Program-made: the position numbers and the translations under genes
In this document: positions 9,079 to 17,631 of the stretch, one piece after another
Numbering within the stretch: position 1 is the first letter of the stretch
Layout of the letters: the number at the start of each line of letters is the position of its first letter
Assembly (NCBI RefSeq): GCF_011493005.1
Contig: NZ_CP049156.1
Coordinates: forward strand, 744,001-808,000
Origin: Caballeronia sp. SBC1
GTDB taxonomy: Bacteria > Pseudomonadota > Gammaproteobacteria > Burkholderiales > Burkholderiaceae
Direction of reading: 5' to 3'
Length of the DNA: 64,000 nt
Notes under the pieces: generated by a model
The model's database searches: none
Told to the model about the DNA's origin: nothing
What the model saw: only the letters and a program-made list of their open reading frames with translations

Positions 9079-10389
9079 GTGACCCCAGCATCCAGTCCGA
9101 CTCGCCAGCCCGTGCGCGCGGCGACCGCCGCTTTCATCGGCACGATGATCGAGTGGTACGACTTTTATATTTACGCCACCGCCGCCGCGCTTGTGTTCGG
9201 CGAGCTATATTTCCCGTCGCATGATCCGTTCATCAGCACAATGGCGTCATTCGCCACGTTCGCCGTCGGGTTCTTCGCGCGGCCTTTGGGCGGGGTGATC
9301 TTCGGCCATCTCGGCGACAAGATCGGCCGCAAGAAAGCGCTCATGACCACGCTGATGATGATGGGTGTCGCGACCGTGTGCGTCGGGTTGCTGCCCGCTT
9401 ATGCGAAGGTCGGCGTGCTTGCGCCGGTGTTGCTCGTGTTGCTGCGCGTGGTGCAGGGCATAGCGGTCGGCGGCGAGTGGGGCGGGGCTGTGTTGATGGC
9501 GGCTGAACACGCGCCGAAGGGTCGGCGGACGTTTTTCGCGTCGTTCGCGCAACTCGGCAGCCCGGCTGGGCTGATTCTGTCGCTGATCGCGTTTCGTGCG
9601 GTGACATCGATGCCGCATGAAGAGTTCATCGCGTGGGGCTGGCGCCTGCCGTTCCTGGTGAGCGCGGTGTTGTTGGTGGTTGGCATCCTGATCCGCATGG
9701 GCGTGAACGAGTCACCGGAATTCGAGCGCGAGAAGTTGTCCAAGCGCACGGTGGAATTGCCGATTGCCGAAGTGTTCCGCTCGTCGGGCGCGCTGGTCGC
9801 GTTCTGCATTGGCGCGAACACGATTGGCATTGCCGGCGTGTATTTCACCAATACCTTCATGATTTCGTACACCACGCAATATGTGGGCGTGACGAAATCG
9901 CTGATTCTCGATTGCCTGTTTGCCGTCGCGATCATCCAGTTTCTCACGCAGCCGCTGGCCGCATTGCTGGCCGAAAAGATCGGCGGCGCGCGCTTCCTGA
10001 AGCTCACAGCTCTGTGCGCGATGATCTCGCCGTATCCCATGTTCATCCTCGTGCAGAGCGGCAACATGGTGTCGATGATTATCGGCATCGCTATTGCCGT
10101 GGTCTGCATGGCTAGCTTTTATTCGGTGATCGCGGGTTTTGTCAGCGGCGTGTTTCCGGTGCGCGTGCGGTACTCGGCGATTTCGATTTCGTATCAGGTC
10201 TGCGGCGCGATTGCGGGCGGTTTGACGCCGCTCGTGGGCACCTGGCTTGCGCACAAATTTACGGGGCAATGGTGGCCGCTGGCGGTGTTTTATACGTGTC
10301 TCGCCGGGGTTTCGCTGCTGTCGATTGTCGCGCTTGATGCGCTGAAACATCGTCGCGCCGATGCCCCGGAAGCGCTGGCTGTTCGCTGA
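9079..10389 (+). CDS. MFS transporter, metabolite:H+ symporter (MHS) family
   Basis: Inner-membrane importer of 436 residues with 12 predicted membrane segments. The N-terminal MIEWYDFYIYATAAAL and the loop 2-3 motif GHLGDKIGRKKAL are hallmarks of the MHS family, which takes up organic acids, betaines and related compounds (ProP, KgtP and ShiA are members). Translation starts at GTG 9079 behind CAGGAG (9067-9072). It is the first gene of a tight operon, 19 bp before the amidohydrolase gene, so its cargo is probably the substrate of the two following hydrolases. Regulation by the divergent LysR protein is likely. The exact substrate is not determinable. Confidence 0.88.
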   Translation: MTPASSPTRQPVRAATAAFIGTMIEWYDFYIYATAAALVFGELYFPSHDPFISTMASFATFAVGFFARPLGGVIFGHLGDKIGRKKALMTTLMMMGVATVCVGLLPAYAKVGVLAPVLLVLLRVVQGIAVGGEWGGAVLMAAEHAPKGRRTFFASFAQLGSPAGLILSLIAFRAVTSMPHEEFIAWGWRLPFLVSAVLLVVGILIRMGVNESPEFEREKLSKRTVELPIAEVFRSSGALVAFCIGANTIGIAGVYFTNTFMISYTTQYVGVTKSLILDCLFAVAIIQFLTQPLAALLAEKIGGARFLKLTALCAMISPYPMFILVQSGNMVSMIIGIAIAVVCMASFYSVIAGFVSGVFPVRVRYSAISISYQVCGAIAGGLTPLVGTWLAHKFTGQWWPLAVFYTCLAGVSLLSIVALDALKHRRADAPEALAVR

Positions 10390-10408
10390 ATCAAGAGGAT
10401 AACGAATC

Positions 10409-11653
10409 ATGTTGAAAATCGACGGCCCGCGCCTGTGGGCAACCCTGATGGCGATGGCGCAAATCGGCGCGACGCCCAAGGGCGGCGTACGCCGCCTTGC
10501 GTTGACGGAAGAAGACCGTCGCGGGCGCGAGTTGTTCGCCGCGTGGTGCGGCGAAGCAGGAATGACGGTGCGTACCGATGAAGTCGGCAACTTGTTCGCG
10601 CGTCGTGAAGGAACGGAAGCGAAGGCGAAGCCCGTGTTGATCGGCAGTCATCTGGACACACAGCCGGAAGGCGGTCGCTTCGATGGCGTCTATGGCGTTC
10701 TGGCCGCGCTCGAAGTAGTGCGCACGCTGAACGATCATGGCGTGGTGACCGAGAAGCCCATCGAGATTGTCTCGTGGACGAACGAAGAGGGCGCGCGTTT
10801 CACGCCGGCCATGCTCGGCTCGGCGGTGTTTGTCGGTGCGACGCCGCTGGACACTGCGCTGCAGACGAAGGACGCCGGGGGCGTGACGTTGCAGGATGCT
10901 TTAAACGAAATTGGTTGCGTGGGAACACGCGGCCTCGGCGTGCAACATGTCGATTCGTATTTCGAGGCGCATATCGAACAAGGGCCAATCCTGGAGAGCC
11001 ACGGCAATCCTATTGGTGTTGTCACCGGCGGACAGGCTATCCGCTGGCTTGATGTCAAAGTGACGGGCGTTGCCGCGCACGCCGGCACGACGCCGATGGC
11101 GTATCGGAAGGACGCGTTGTTTGCGAGCGCGGCGATGGCGCTGGAACTCGAAGCCATCGCGCAACGTTTCGCGCCGTTGGGTCTGGTTACGATCGGTCAG
11201 GTGGACGTGCCGAATTCATCGCGTAACACTATTGCGGGGCGCGTTGCGTTCACCGTCGACCTGCGTCATCCCGACGACAAACAGATCGACGCGATGGAAC
11301 GCCAAGTCCGCGCGGCTTTGGGCAGGATCGCCGCGGATCGTGGGCTTGAAGCCGAGATTTCGACCTACTGGAAAAGCCCCGCCACGCCTTTTGATTCCGC
11401 GTGCGTCGATCTCGTGGAAGAAGCCACGAAAGGCTTCGGCTATGCCTACGAGCGTATTGTCAGCGGCGCGGGTCACGACGCCATCCACCTCGCGCGGCAT
11501 GTGCCCACGGCCATGGTTTTCATCCCGTGCGTAGATGGCCTTTCGCACAACGAAGCAGAGGATGCGCTCCCCGAAGACGTCACCTGCGGCGCGAATGTTT
11601 TGATCAATGCGGTACTGGCGCGTGCGGTGATTGGCGCGACGGTAGCCGCGTAA
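10409..11653 (+). CDS. M20-family amidohydrolase (N-carbamoyl-L-amino acid hydrolase-like)
   Basis: Zn/Mn-dependent amidohydrolase of the hydantoinase/carbamoylase (HyuC/AllC) branch of peptidase family M20. The 414-residue protein shows the metal-site segments GSHLDTQPEGGRFDG (His and Asp ligands), SWTNEEGARF (Glu pair) and, near the C-terminus, SGAGHDAIHLA and GLSHNEAED. A dimerisation domain inserted at about residues 210-325 carries the TGVAAHAGTTPM segment. Family members cleave N-carbamoyl or ureido amino acids to free amino acid, CO2 and ammonia. The ribosome site AAGAGGA precedes ATG 10409. It sits between the transporter and a deacetylase gene (13-bp gap), suggesting a small scavenging pathway for an N-acylated nitrogen compound. 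No hydantoinase is nearby. Confidence 0.88.
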   Translation: MLKIDGPRLWATLMAMAQIGATPKGGVRRLALTEEDRRGRELFAAWCGEAGMTVRTDEVGNLFARREGTEAKAKPVLIGSHLDTQPEGGRFDGVYGVLAALEVVRTLNDHGVVTEKPIEIVSWTNEEGARFTPAMLGSAVFVGATPLDTALQTKDAGGVTLQDALNEIGCVGTRGLGVQHVDSYFEAHIEQGPILESHGNPIGVVTGGQAIRWLDVKVTGVAAHAGTTPMAYRKDALFASAAMALELEAIAQRFAPLGLVTIGQVDVPNSSRNTIAGRVAFTVDLRHPDDKQIDAMERQVRAALGRIAADRGLEAEISTYWKSPATPFDSACVDLVEEATKGFGYAYERIVSGAGHDAIHLARHVPTAMVFIPCVDGLSHNEAEDALPEDVTCGANVLINAVLARAVIGATVAA

Positions 11654-11666
11654 CAAGGACCCGACA

Positions 11667-12689
11667 ATGCTGACTTACTTCCATCCTTCGCAGCTCAAAC
11701 ATCATCCGCGCACGTACCTTTCACGCGGCCAGATGCGCACGCCGCAGGAGATTCCGGAGCGTGCGTTGCGGCTGGTCGAGGCGTCGAAGGCCATGGGTTT
11801 CGATGTCCGCGAACCCGCCGACTTTGGCGCTGCGCCGCTCGCCGCGGTGCACGGCATGAACTACTTGCGCTTCCTTGAGGAGGCGCATCGCGAGTGGAAG
11901 AAGGTGTCGGCCGAATGGGGCGACGAAGTGATGTCGAATGTGTACATCCGCGAGAACAATCCGCTGCGCGGCGTGCTTGGGCAGGCGGCGCGTTATCTCG
12001 CCGATGGCAGTTGCCCCATCGGCCCGGACACTTACGAATCCGCCTACTGGTCCGCGCAAAGCGCGCTTGGCGGCGCGAACGCGATCCTGGACGGCGCACG
12101 TGAGGCGTATGCATTGTGCCGGCCGCCGGGGCATCATGCGCGGGCTGAAGCGGCAGGCGGGTTTTGCTATTTGAACAACGCGGCGATCGCGGCGCAGGCG
12201 CTGCGTGCGAAGGTCGGCCGCGTCGCCATCCTCGATACCGACATGCACCACGGCCAGGGCATACAGGAGATTTTCTACGATCGCAGCGACGTGCTGTATG
12301 TATCGATTCACGGTGATCCGACGAACTTCTATCCGGTCGTAGCCGGCTTCGATGACGAACGCGGCGAGGCGGCCGGTGAAGGTTACAACGTGAATTTGCC
12401 GATGCCGCACGGGTCATCGGAGGATGTGTTTTTCGATTCCCTCGATACCGCCGCGCGCGTGCTTCAGCGCTTCCAGCCGGACGTGCTTGTGCTGGCGCTG
12501 GGCTTCGATATCTACAAGGACGATCCTCAATCGATGGTCGCGGTGACGACCGAAGGATTCGGCAAGCTGGGCTGCGCGATTGGTGCGCTGAACTTGCCAA
12601 CATTGATTGTGCAGGAAGGTGGGTATCACATCGATACGCTGGAGGTGAATGCGCGCGCGTTCTTCGATGGGTTTAGCGCAGGGCGTTGA
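11667..12689 (+). CDS. Histone-deacetylase-superfamily amidohydrolase (acetylpolyamine deacetylase-like)
   Basis: Zn-dependent deacetylase of 340 residues related to acetylpolyamine amidohydrolases. Motifs in order are RPPGHHA (active-site His pair), GFCYLNNAAIAA, LDTDMHHGQG (Asp/His Zn ligands), SIHGDP and LGFDIYKDDP (third Zn ligand Asp); EGGYH near the C-terminus completes the pocket. The family removes acetyl groups from acetylputrescine, acetylcadaverine or similar amines. It is the last gene of the transporter-carbamoylase-deacetylase operon and is followed by a strong terminator at 12717-12752. Substrate choice between acetylpolyamines and another N-acyl amine is open. Confidence 0.88.
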   Translation: MLTYFHPSQLKHHPRTYLSRGQMRTPQEIPERALRLVEASKAMGFDVREPADFGAAPLAAVHGMNYLRFLEEAHREWKKVSAEWGDEVMSNVYIRENNPLRGVLGQAARYLADGSCPIGPDTYESAYWSAQSALGGANAILDGAREAYALCRPPGHHARAEAAGGFCYLNNAAIAAQALRAKVGRVAILDTDMHHGQGIQEIFYDRSDVLYVSIHGDPTNFYPVVAGFDDERGEAAGEGYNVNLPMPHGSSEDVFFDSLDTAARVLQRFQPDVLVLALGFDIYKDDPQSMVAVTTEGFGKLGCAIGALNLPTLIVQEGGYHIDTLEVNARAFFDGFSAGR

Positions 12690-12716
12690 GGAAGGCGAAT
12701 CCTTTATTGAAATTTG

Positions 12717-12752
12717 ACGGCGGTGCTGGGTTACCAGCACCGCCGTTTTTTT
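12717..12752 (+). terminator. Strong intrinsic terminator
   Basis: ACGGCGGTGCTGG (12717-12729) pairs perfectly with CCAGCACCGCCGT (12734-12746) around GTTA, followed by a T-run to 12752. It closes the transporter/amidohydrolase/deacetylase operon. Confidence 0.95.
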
Positions 12753-12889
12753 ATCGAAGCGGTCCGGTCAAGACGTTGCTCAACTTTGATCTCTATCTCA
12801 AATTAATACCACTTGAATACCATTTTGCGACCGGATAGTCTTCTGCGTTCAGGTGAATTGCTGGCGGTAACCGCAACGACGGAGGCGAT

Positions 12890-14251
12890 GTGGCAAAGGT
12901 TCGATTAATTTGTTTTGCAATACTAACAACAGTTTGTGACACATCGGCATGGGCAGCGCCCGATGCGCTCGAAGACGATGAACTGACGCGCGGCACGACG
13001 CGGCCCTGGATCTCGGAAGAGGTGCCGAGTCTTTTCTCAAAATCGGAGACGACCGTCAGTACAACGTTTTATTCGAGAAATCGACATGCGACCGACCACG
13101 CCGGCGATATCCATGTCGATGCGCTCTCGTTGGGCCTGGACTGGCGCTCGGGCTATGCGGCCGGACCTTGGGGTTTTGTCGGCGCGGATCTGTCCGGCTT
13201 TACGAATATGCGGCTCGCTCCGGGTACCGGTCAATCGGAAGTGCTGTACCACGACTATCGGGACGGCGCCGATAAAACCTACGCAACGCTTGCACAAGCC
13301 GCGCTGAAATGGCGCAGTACAGCGACCGGCGACGGATGGCAAGTGCGCGCCGGTTACACGCCAATCAGTGTCGGTACGCTGGGAACGTCGGGTGGCCTGC
13401 ATTCGCACGCGTACCGCGGCGTGGAGTTGAAGTACCGCGTGGCGGGTTGGGAAGTTGGCTACGGCCTCGCCGATCAGTTTCGCAACGAATGGGACAACCG
13501 GTTCCGGCCGATGACCAACGCGTGGCATCAGAACCGCGATCAGTACGACGGCACGGCCAGCCGGATCGACTTCGTGCACAGCGTCGGCATTCGCTACGAG
13601 GCTAGTGCCGACAGCTCCGTCGACGCGGGCGTGGGCGAGGGCCGTCGTTATCGCCGCAATGCGCAGGTAGCCGCCACGCGCGCCTGGCGGATCGCCGATA
13701 GCGGCACGGTGACAGCAACGGGCTACGCGCTGTGGGGTCGCTACGAAGCCGCGCTGGGGCCGAGCGCCACGCCACGTGACGAATGGCACGCGAGCACCAG
13801 CGTGGGCTACGCCACTGGACCCTTCACGGTCAGTTTGGGTTTCGGCGTCACTCATGCGCCCGACTCGGGCGAGATGAATTTTCGCCTGACGCCATGGGCG
13901 AACAGCGACAACCGCAACCAGATCCAGACATGGGGCCAGCTCGATGACTTCGTCTGGGACGGCACGCGGGTGCTCAAGGCCGCGGCGTCTTATCAGATCG
14001 GGTCGTATGTCGGCATGCCGGGTCTTGCGGTCGGTATCAGCGGCATTCACGGGTGGGCGATCAAAAATCCGGGACGCAGCAATACGTCGGCGAACGAGAT
14101 TGACCTGAGCGTGACCTACGACGTGAAGGAAGGGCCATTCAAAGGCGTTGGCATCGGCGTCTTTCCCGCGCGTTTGCGTACCAATGGCTTCTATGGGAAG
14201 TCCGACCGCAACGACGTGAAGATCATCGCGTCCTACAGCAAGACTTTTTGA
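12890..14251 (+). CDS. OprD-family outer-membrane porin (chitoporin-like)
   Basis: Predicted 453-residue outer-membrane beta-barrel for uptake of small solutes. It has a cleavable signal peptide ending near AWAA (about residue 23), a run of amphipathic strands, and the terminal Phe (SYSKTF) expected for barrel assembly. The OprD/ChiP type is suggested by the pattern ending RTNGFYGKSDRNDVKIIASY. Translation starts at GTG 12890 behind GGAGG (12881-12885); the out-of-frame ATG at 12888 is not used. It lies 12 bp before a GH20 hexosaminidase gene, so the pair probably imports and degrades chitin or N-acetylglucosamine oligosaccharides. The specificity is inferred from this neighbour. Confidence 0.8.
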   Translation: MAKVRLICFAILTTVCDTSAWAAPDALEDDELTRGTTRPWISEEVPSLFSKSETTVSTTFYSRNRHATDHAGDIHVDALSLGLDWRSGYAAGPWGFVGADLSGFTNMRLAPGTGQSEVLYHDYRDGADKTYATLAQAALKWRSTATGDGWQVRAGYTPISVGTLGTSGGLHSHAYRGVELKYRVAGWEVGYGLADQFRNEWDNRFRPMTNAWHQNRDQYDGTASRIDFVHSVGIRYEASADSSVDAGVGEGRRYRRNAQVAATRAWRIADSGTVTATGYALWGRYEAALGPSATPRDEWHASTSVGYATGPFTVSLGFGVTHAPDSGEMNFRLTPWANSDNRNQIQTWGQLDDFVWDGTRVLKAAASYQIGSYVGMPGLAVGISGIHGWAIKNPGRSNTSANEIDLSVTYDVKEGPFKGVGIGVFPARLRTNGFYGKSDRNDVKIIASYSKTF

Positions 14252-14263
14252 AGGGATGAAATC

Positions 14264-16795
14264 ATGAATCGAATCACCTTGATGATTGGAGCGCTGGCAA
14301 TGGCGGCCACGTTGCCTGTGTTTGCCTTGTCTCCGGTCCCTCCTCTTCCTGCAAGTTACGTCGTGCCCGGAACATCTGCGAACGGGGCGCTGGCCGACGT
14401 GCTCGCGAGGGACCTCATGCTGCGCGTTTCAATCGATAACAACAACGCGGCGAAAGCAGGCGTGCCGTGCGCCGACCTTGGCGCGGATTCCGCCAGTTGT
14501 GCGACCGGCCGCTTGATACTGCTGAACGATGGACCGACGCGCATCACGGGCGATGGCTGGAAGCTGTATCTGCATAGCATCCGCCGTCTCCTGAAGATCG
14601 ATCATGCCGACTTCTCATTGCGGCACTTGACGGGCGATCTCTACGAACTGACACCGCGGGCCGGTGCGGTATCGCTTGGCGCGGGGGAGCGTCTTGAGGT
14701 GCCGTTCGTCGCGGAATACTGGCTGCTGCGTTACAGCGATGTTTTACCCCGGCCCTATGTCGTCGTAGACGGTGTGGAGCCCGCCGTGCTCAAGCACAAC
14801 GACACCGACGACGAGACGCGTTACGTCGATCGACTGCCCGGTGGCATACCCACCATCCCCATGACGCCCGCGCAGAAGTTTCGTCAGATGGTCGAGCGTG
14901 GCGAACCGCTCCCGGCGCAGCAGATTGCCGCACGCGCGTTGCCGTCAGTGATGCGGCAGCAAGCGGGCGATGGCGAAGTCGATGTAGCGGGCGTTGATCT
15001 GTCGTTGCCGGATCTGCCGCCGGCGAGCGTTGCCGCGCTGCGTGAACGTGCCACTACGCTTGGCCTCGCGAATGGCGGCTTGCCGATCACCGGCGCACTC
15101 GCGCCACGCTCGCTGCCGGCCGACATCGCCGTGCCCGGTGGTTACCGGCTGCGGATCGGGCGCACCGGCGCGGAAGTCGACGGTTACGATACCGCCGGCC
15201 TCTACTACGGCGTGCAAACCCTGTTGTCGCTGACGCCCGCTGGCGGGGGCCGGATTCCCGCGATGACCATCGAAGACGCGTCGCGCTTCGGTTATCGGGG
15301 AATGATGGTCGATGTCGCGCGCAACTACCGGCAGCCTGTAACGTTGCGCCGACTCATTGACCAGATGAGCGCTTACAAGCTGAACCGCCTGCACCTGCAT
15401 TTATCCGATGACGAAGGCTGGCGGATCGAGATTCCCGGGCTACCAGAACTGACGGCAATCGGAGGACAGCGTTGCCACGATCCCGACGAAGAGCGTTGCC
15501 TGTTGCCCCAACTCGCGTCAGGCCCGGACAACCGTTCGGGCGGTGGTTACCTGAGCCGCGCAGACTACATCGCGCTGCTGCGTTACGCCGACGATCGTTT
15601 TATCGAGGTCATTCCCGAGATCGACATGCCGGCCCATGCGCGCGCGGCCGTGGTAGCCATGGAGGCGCGATACAAACGGCTGCATGCGTTGGGCCGCGAG
15701 CAGGACGCGAACGCATTTCGCCTGCTCGATCCCGACGACACTTCGCAAACGCTTTCGGTGCAGTTCTACGATCGCCGCAGCTATCTGAATCCTTGTTCGA
15801 GCGGTGCGCTGAATTTTGCCGGCAAGGTGATCGGCGAGATTGCCGCGATGCATCGTGAGGCGCAGGTGCCCATGCCTGTATGGCATTTTGGCGGTGATGA
15901 AGCGAAGAACATTTTGCTCGGCGCGGGTTTTCAGTCGCGCGAGGGCACGGATGCGGACAAGGGTCGCATCAATATCGCTGCGCAGGACAAACCGTGGGCG
16001 CGCTCGCCAATGTGCGCGGCGCTGCTGCGCCAGAGCGGTGTTGCTTCAGTGGACGAGCTGCCGTCAAGGTTTGCCCGTCAGGTCAGTACGCTCGTGAACG
16101 CCAACGGCATCGAGGCCATGGCGGCTTGGCAGGACGGGTTGAAGCATGCGAGCGGCCCGCACGACTTCGCGACGAAGAACGTGATGGTGACGTTGTGGGA
16201 CCCGCTATTCTGGGGCGGAGCCGAAACGGTGCAGACCTGGAGTGCGAAGGGTTATCGGGGCGTGCTGGCCTTGCCCGACTACCTGTACTTCGACTTCCCC
16301 TATTCCCTTGATCCGCATGAGCGCGGTTATTACTGGGGATCGCGTGCGACCGACAGCTTCAAGGTCTTTACGCTCGCGCCCGATAATTTGCCGCAGAACG
16401 CCGAAGTGATGCCCGATCGCGATGGCAAGCCCTTCGAGTTGACGAGCAAGGGCCCGGCGGTACGTATCGATGGTATGCAGGGGCAGGCGTTTGCGGAGGT
16501 CATGCGCACTGACCAGCAGTTCGAGTACATGGTGTATCCGCGTTTGCTGGCACTGGCGGAACGTGCATGGCACCGGGCGGATTGGGAGCGGCCGTACCGC
16601 GAGGGCGAGCGTTACAAGCTCGGCGAAACCGATCACGTGGACAAGCTTGCGATGGCGCGTGACTGGCTGGGCTTTGAAAGCGTCGTGGAACAGCGCGAAC
16701 TGGCCAAGCTGAAACTGGCGGGCGTTGGGTATCGGGCGATTCCGCTAACGCTGCCGGTCATGCCCGCCGATACCGGTATCGCGAAGGTCGATTGA
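14264..16795 (+). CDS. Beta-N-acetylhexosaminidase (GH20, chitobiase-like)
   Basis: Exported glycosidase that removes terminal GlcNAc from chitobiose and longer oligomers by substrate-assisted catalysis. The 843 residues comprise a signal peptide (1-22), an N-terminal CHB_HEX-type domain (about 40-170), a GH20b domain (about 230-335) and the GH20 TIM barrel from about 340, containing RGMMVDVARNYR, LHLSDDEGWRIE and the catalytic pair HFGGDE with Asp545 and Glu546. The C-terminal part of the barrel has TLWDPLFWGG. The layout matches Serratia-type chitobiases. Cys pairs in CADLGADSASC fit an exported protein. It is co-transcribed with the porin upstream, which would supply oligosaccharide. Confidence 0.93.
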   Translation: MNRITLMIGALAMAATLPVFALSPVPPLPASYVVPGTSANGALADVLARDLMLRVSIDNNNAAKAGVPCADLGADSASCATGRLILLNDGPTRITGDGWKLYLHSIRRLLKIDHADFSLRHLTGDLYELTPRAGAVSLGAGERLEVPFVAEYWLLRYSDVLPRPYVVVDGVEPAVLKHNDTDDETRYVDRLPGGIPTIPMTPAQKFRQMVERGEPLPAQQIAARALPSVMRQQAGDGEVDVAGVDLSLPDLPPASVAALRERATTLGLANGGLPITGALAPRSLPADIAVPGGYRLRIGRTGAEVDGYDTAGLYYGVQTLLSLTPAGGGRIPAMTIEDASRFGYRGMMVDVARNYRQPVTLRRLIDQMSAYKLNRLHLHLSDDEGWRIEIPGLPELTAIGGQRCHDPDEERCLLPQLASGPDNRSGGGYLSRADYIALLRYADDRFIEVIPEIDMPAHARAAVVAMEARYKRLHALGREQDANAFRLLDPDDTSQTLSVQFYDRRSYLNPCSSGALNFAGKVIGEIAAMHREAQVPMPVWHFGGDEAKNILLGAGFQSREGTDADKGRINIAAQDKPWARSPMCAALLRQSGVASVDELPSRFARQVSTLVNANGIEAMAAWQDGLKHASGPHDFATKNVMVTLWDPLFWGGAETVQTWSAKGYRGVLALPDYLYFDFPYSLDPHERGYYWGSRATDSFKVFTLAPDNLPQNAEVMPDRDGKPFELTSKGPAVRIDGMQGQAFAEVMRTDQQFEYMVYPRLLALAERAWHRADWERPYREGERYKLGETDHVDKLAMARDWLGFESVVEQRELAKLKLAGVGYRAIPLTLPVMPADTGIAKVD

Positions 16796-16880
16796 CGGGG
16801 GAACTGGTTTCGCAGCTTTACCCGACGTCAGCCGACGTCGGGGCCGTCGCTATCGGGCGAGGGAAACTGCCACTCTTTGT

Positions 16881-16924
16881 CTTAAGGCCCCTTTAAGCCC
16901 GCTTTAACCCGTCCCGGCTAGAAT
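16881..16924 (+). promoter_or_regulatory. Promoter of the two-component operon with triple TTTAAG box
   Basis: Three half-sites CTTAAG (16881-16886), TTTAAG (16892-16897) and TTTAAC (16903-16908) repeat with an 11-bp period. TAGAAT (16919-16924) serves as -10 element, 10 bp after the last half-site; no good -35 hexamer exists. The arrangement resembles PmrA-type boxes (YTTAAK-N5-YTTAAK) and suggests auto-activation by the response regulator encoded 45 bp downstream. The same geometry occurs before the protease gene at 18951-18983. Confidence 0.7.
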
Positions 16925-16968
16925 GAACGTCCGGGCTGCAAAGCCAAGACAAGCCGTGACCCAAACCG

Positions 16969-17631
16969 ATGCGAATCCTACTGGTAGAAGACGACAGAAT
17001 GATTGCGGAAGGCGTCCGCAAGGCGCTGCGCAGCGACGGATTCGCAGTGGACTGGGTGCAGGATGGTGAAGCGGCCCTGACGGCGGTAGGCGGCGAACCT
17101 TACGATCTCATGCTGCTGGACCTGGGCCTGCCCAAACGGGACGGTCTCGATGTCCTCAAAAGCCTGCGAGCAAAAGGCAACGCCCTGCCTGTGCTCATTG
17201 TCACAGCCCGTGACGCCATTGCTGACCGCGTAAAAGGCCTGGACGCCGGCGCCGACGACTACCTCGTCAAACCTTTCGACCTCGACGAACTGGGCGCCCG
17301 CATGCGCGCCCTGATCCGCCGCCACGCCGGCCGCGGCGACTCCCTGATCCGCCACGGCGCATTAACGCTTGACCCCGTGGGCCACCAGGTCACGCTGGAA
17401 GGCAATCCCATAGCGCTCTCAGCCCGCGAATTCGCGCTGCTCGAAGCCCTGATGGCGCGTCCGGGCGCGGTTTTATCGAAGAGCCAGCTCGAAGAAAAAA
17501 TCTACGGCTGGGGTGAGGAAATCGGCAGTAACACCGTCGAGGTTTACATCCATTCGCTGCGTAAAAAGCTTGGGCCCGACCTCATCCGCAATGTCCGGGG
17601 ACTCGGTTACATGGTGTCGAAGGAAGCCTGA
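16969..17631 (+). CDS. OmpR/PhoB-family response regulator (PmrA/QseB-like)
   Basis: DNA-binding response regulator of 220 residues. The receiver domain (1-115) has the acidic pair E7/D8/D9, phospho-acceptor Asp51 in LLDLGLP, Thr in VTARDA and the invariant Lys in VKPF. The winged-helix effector domain (about 125-217) has NTVEVYIHSLRKKLG and the terminal RGLGYM wing. Its stop codon overlaps the start of the histidine kinase gene (TGATG), so the pair is translationally coupled. The TTTAAG boxes before this gene and before the htrA-type gene downstream are the likely targets. In Burkholderia cenocepacia an htrA gene is also recalled beside a two-component pair (BCAL2829-2831), which supports an envelope-stress role. 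Confidence 0.92.
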   Translation: MRILLVEDDRMIAEGVRKALRSDGFAVDWVQDGEAALTAVGGEPYDLMLLDLGLPKRDGLDVLKSLRAKGNALPVLIVTARDAIADRVKGLDAGADDYLVKPFDLDELGARMRALIRRHAGRGDSLIRHGALTLDPVGHQVTLEGNPIALSAREFALLEALMARPGAVLSKSQLEEKIYGWGEEIGSNTVEVYIHSLRKKLGPDLIRNVRGLGYMVSKEA

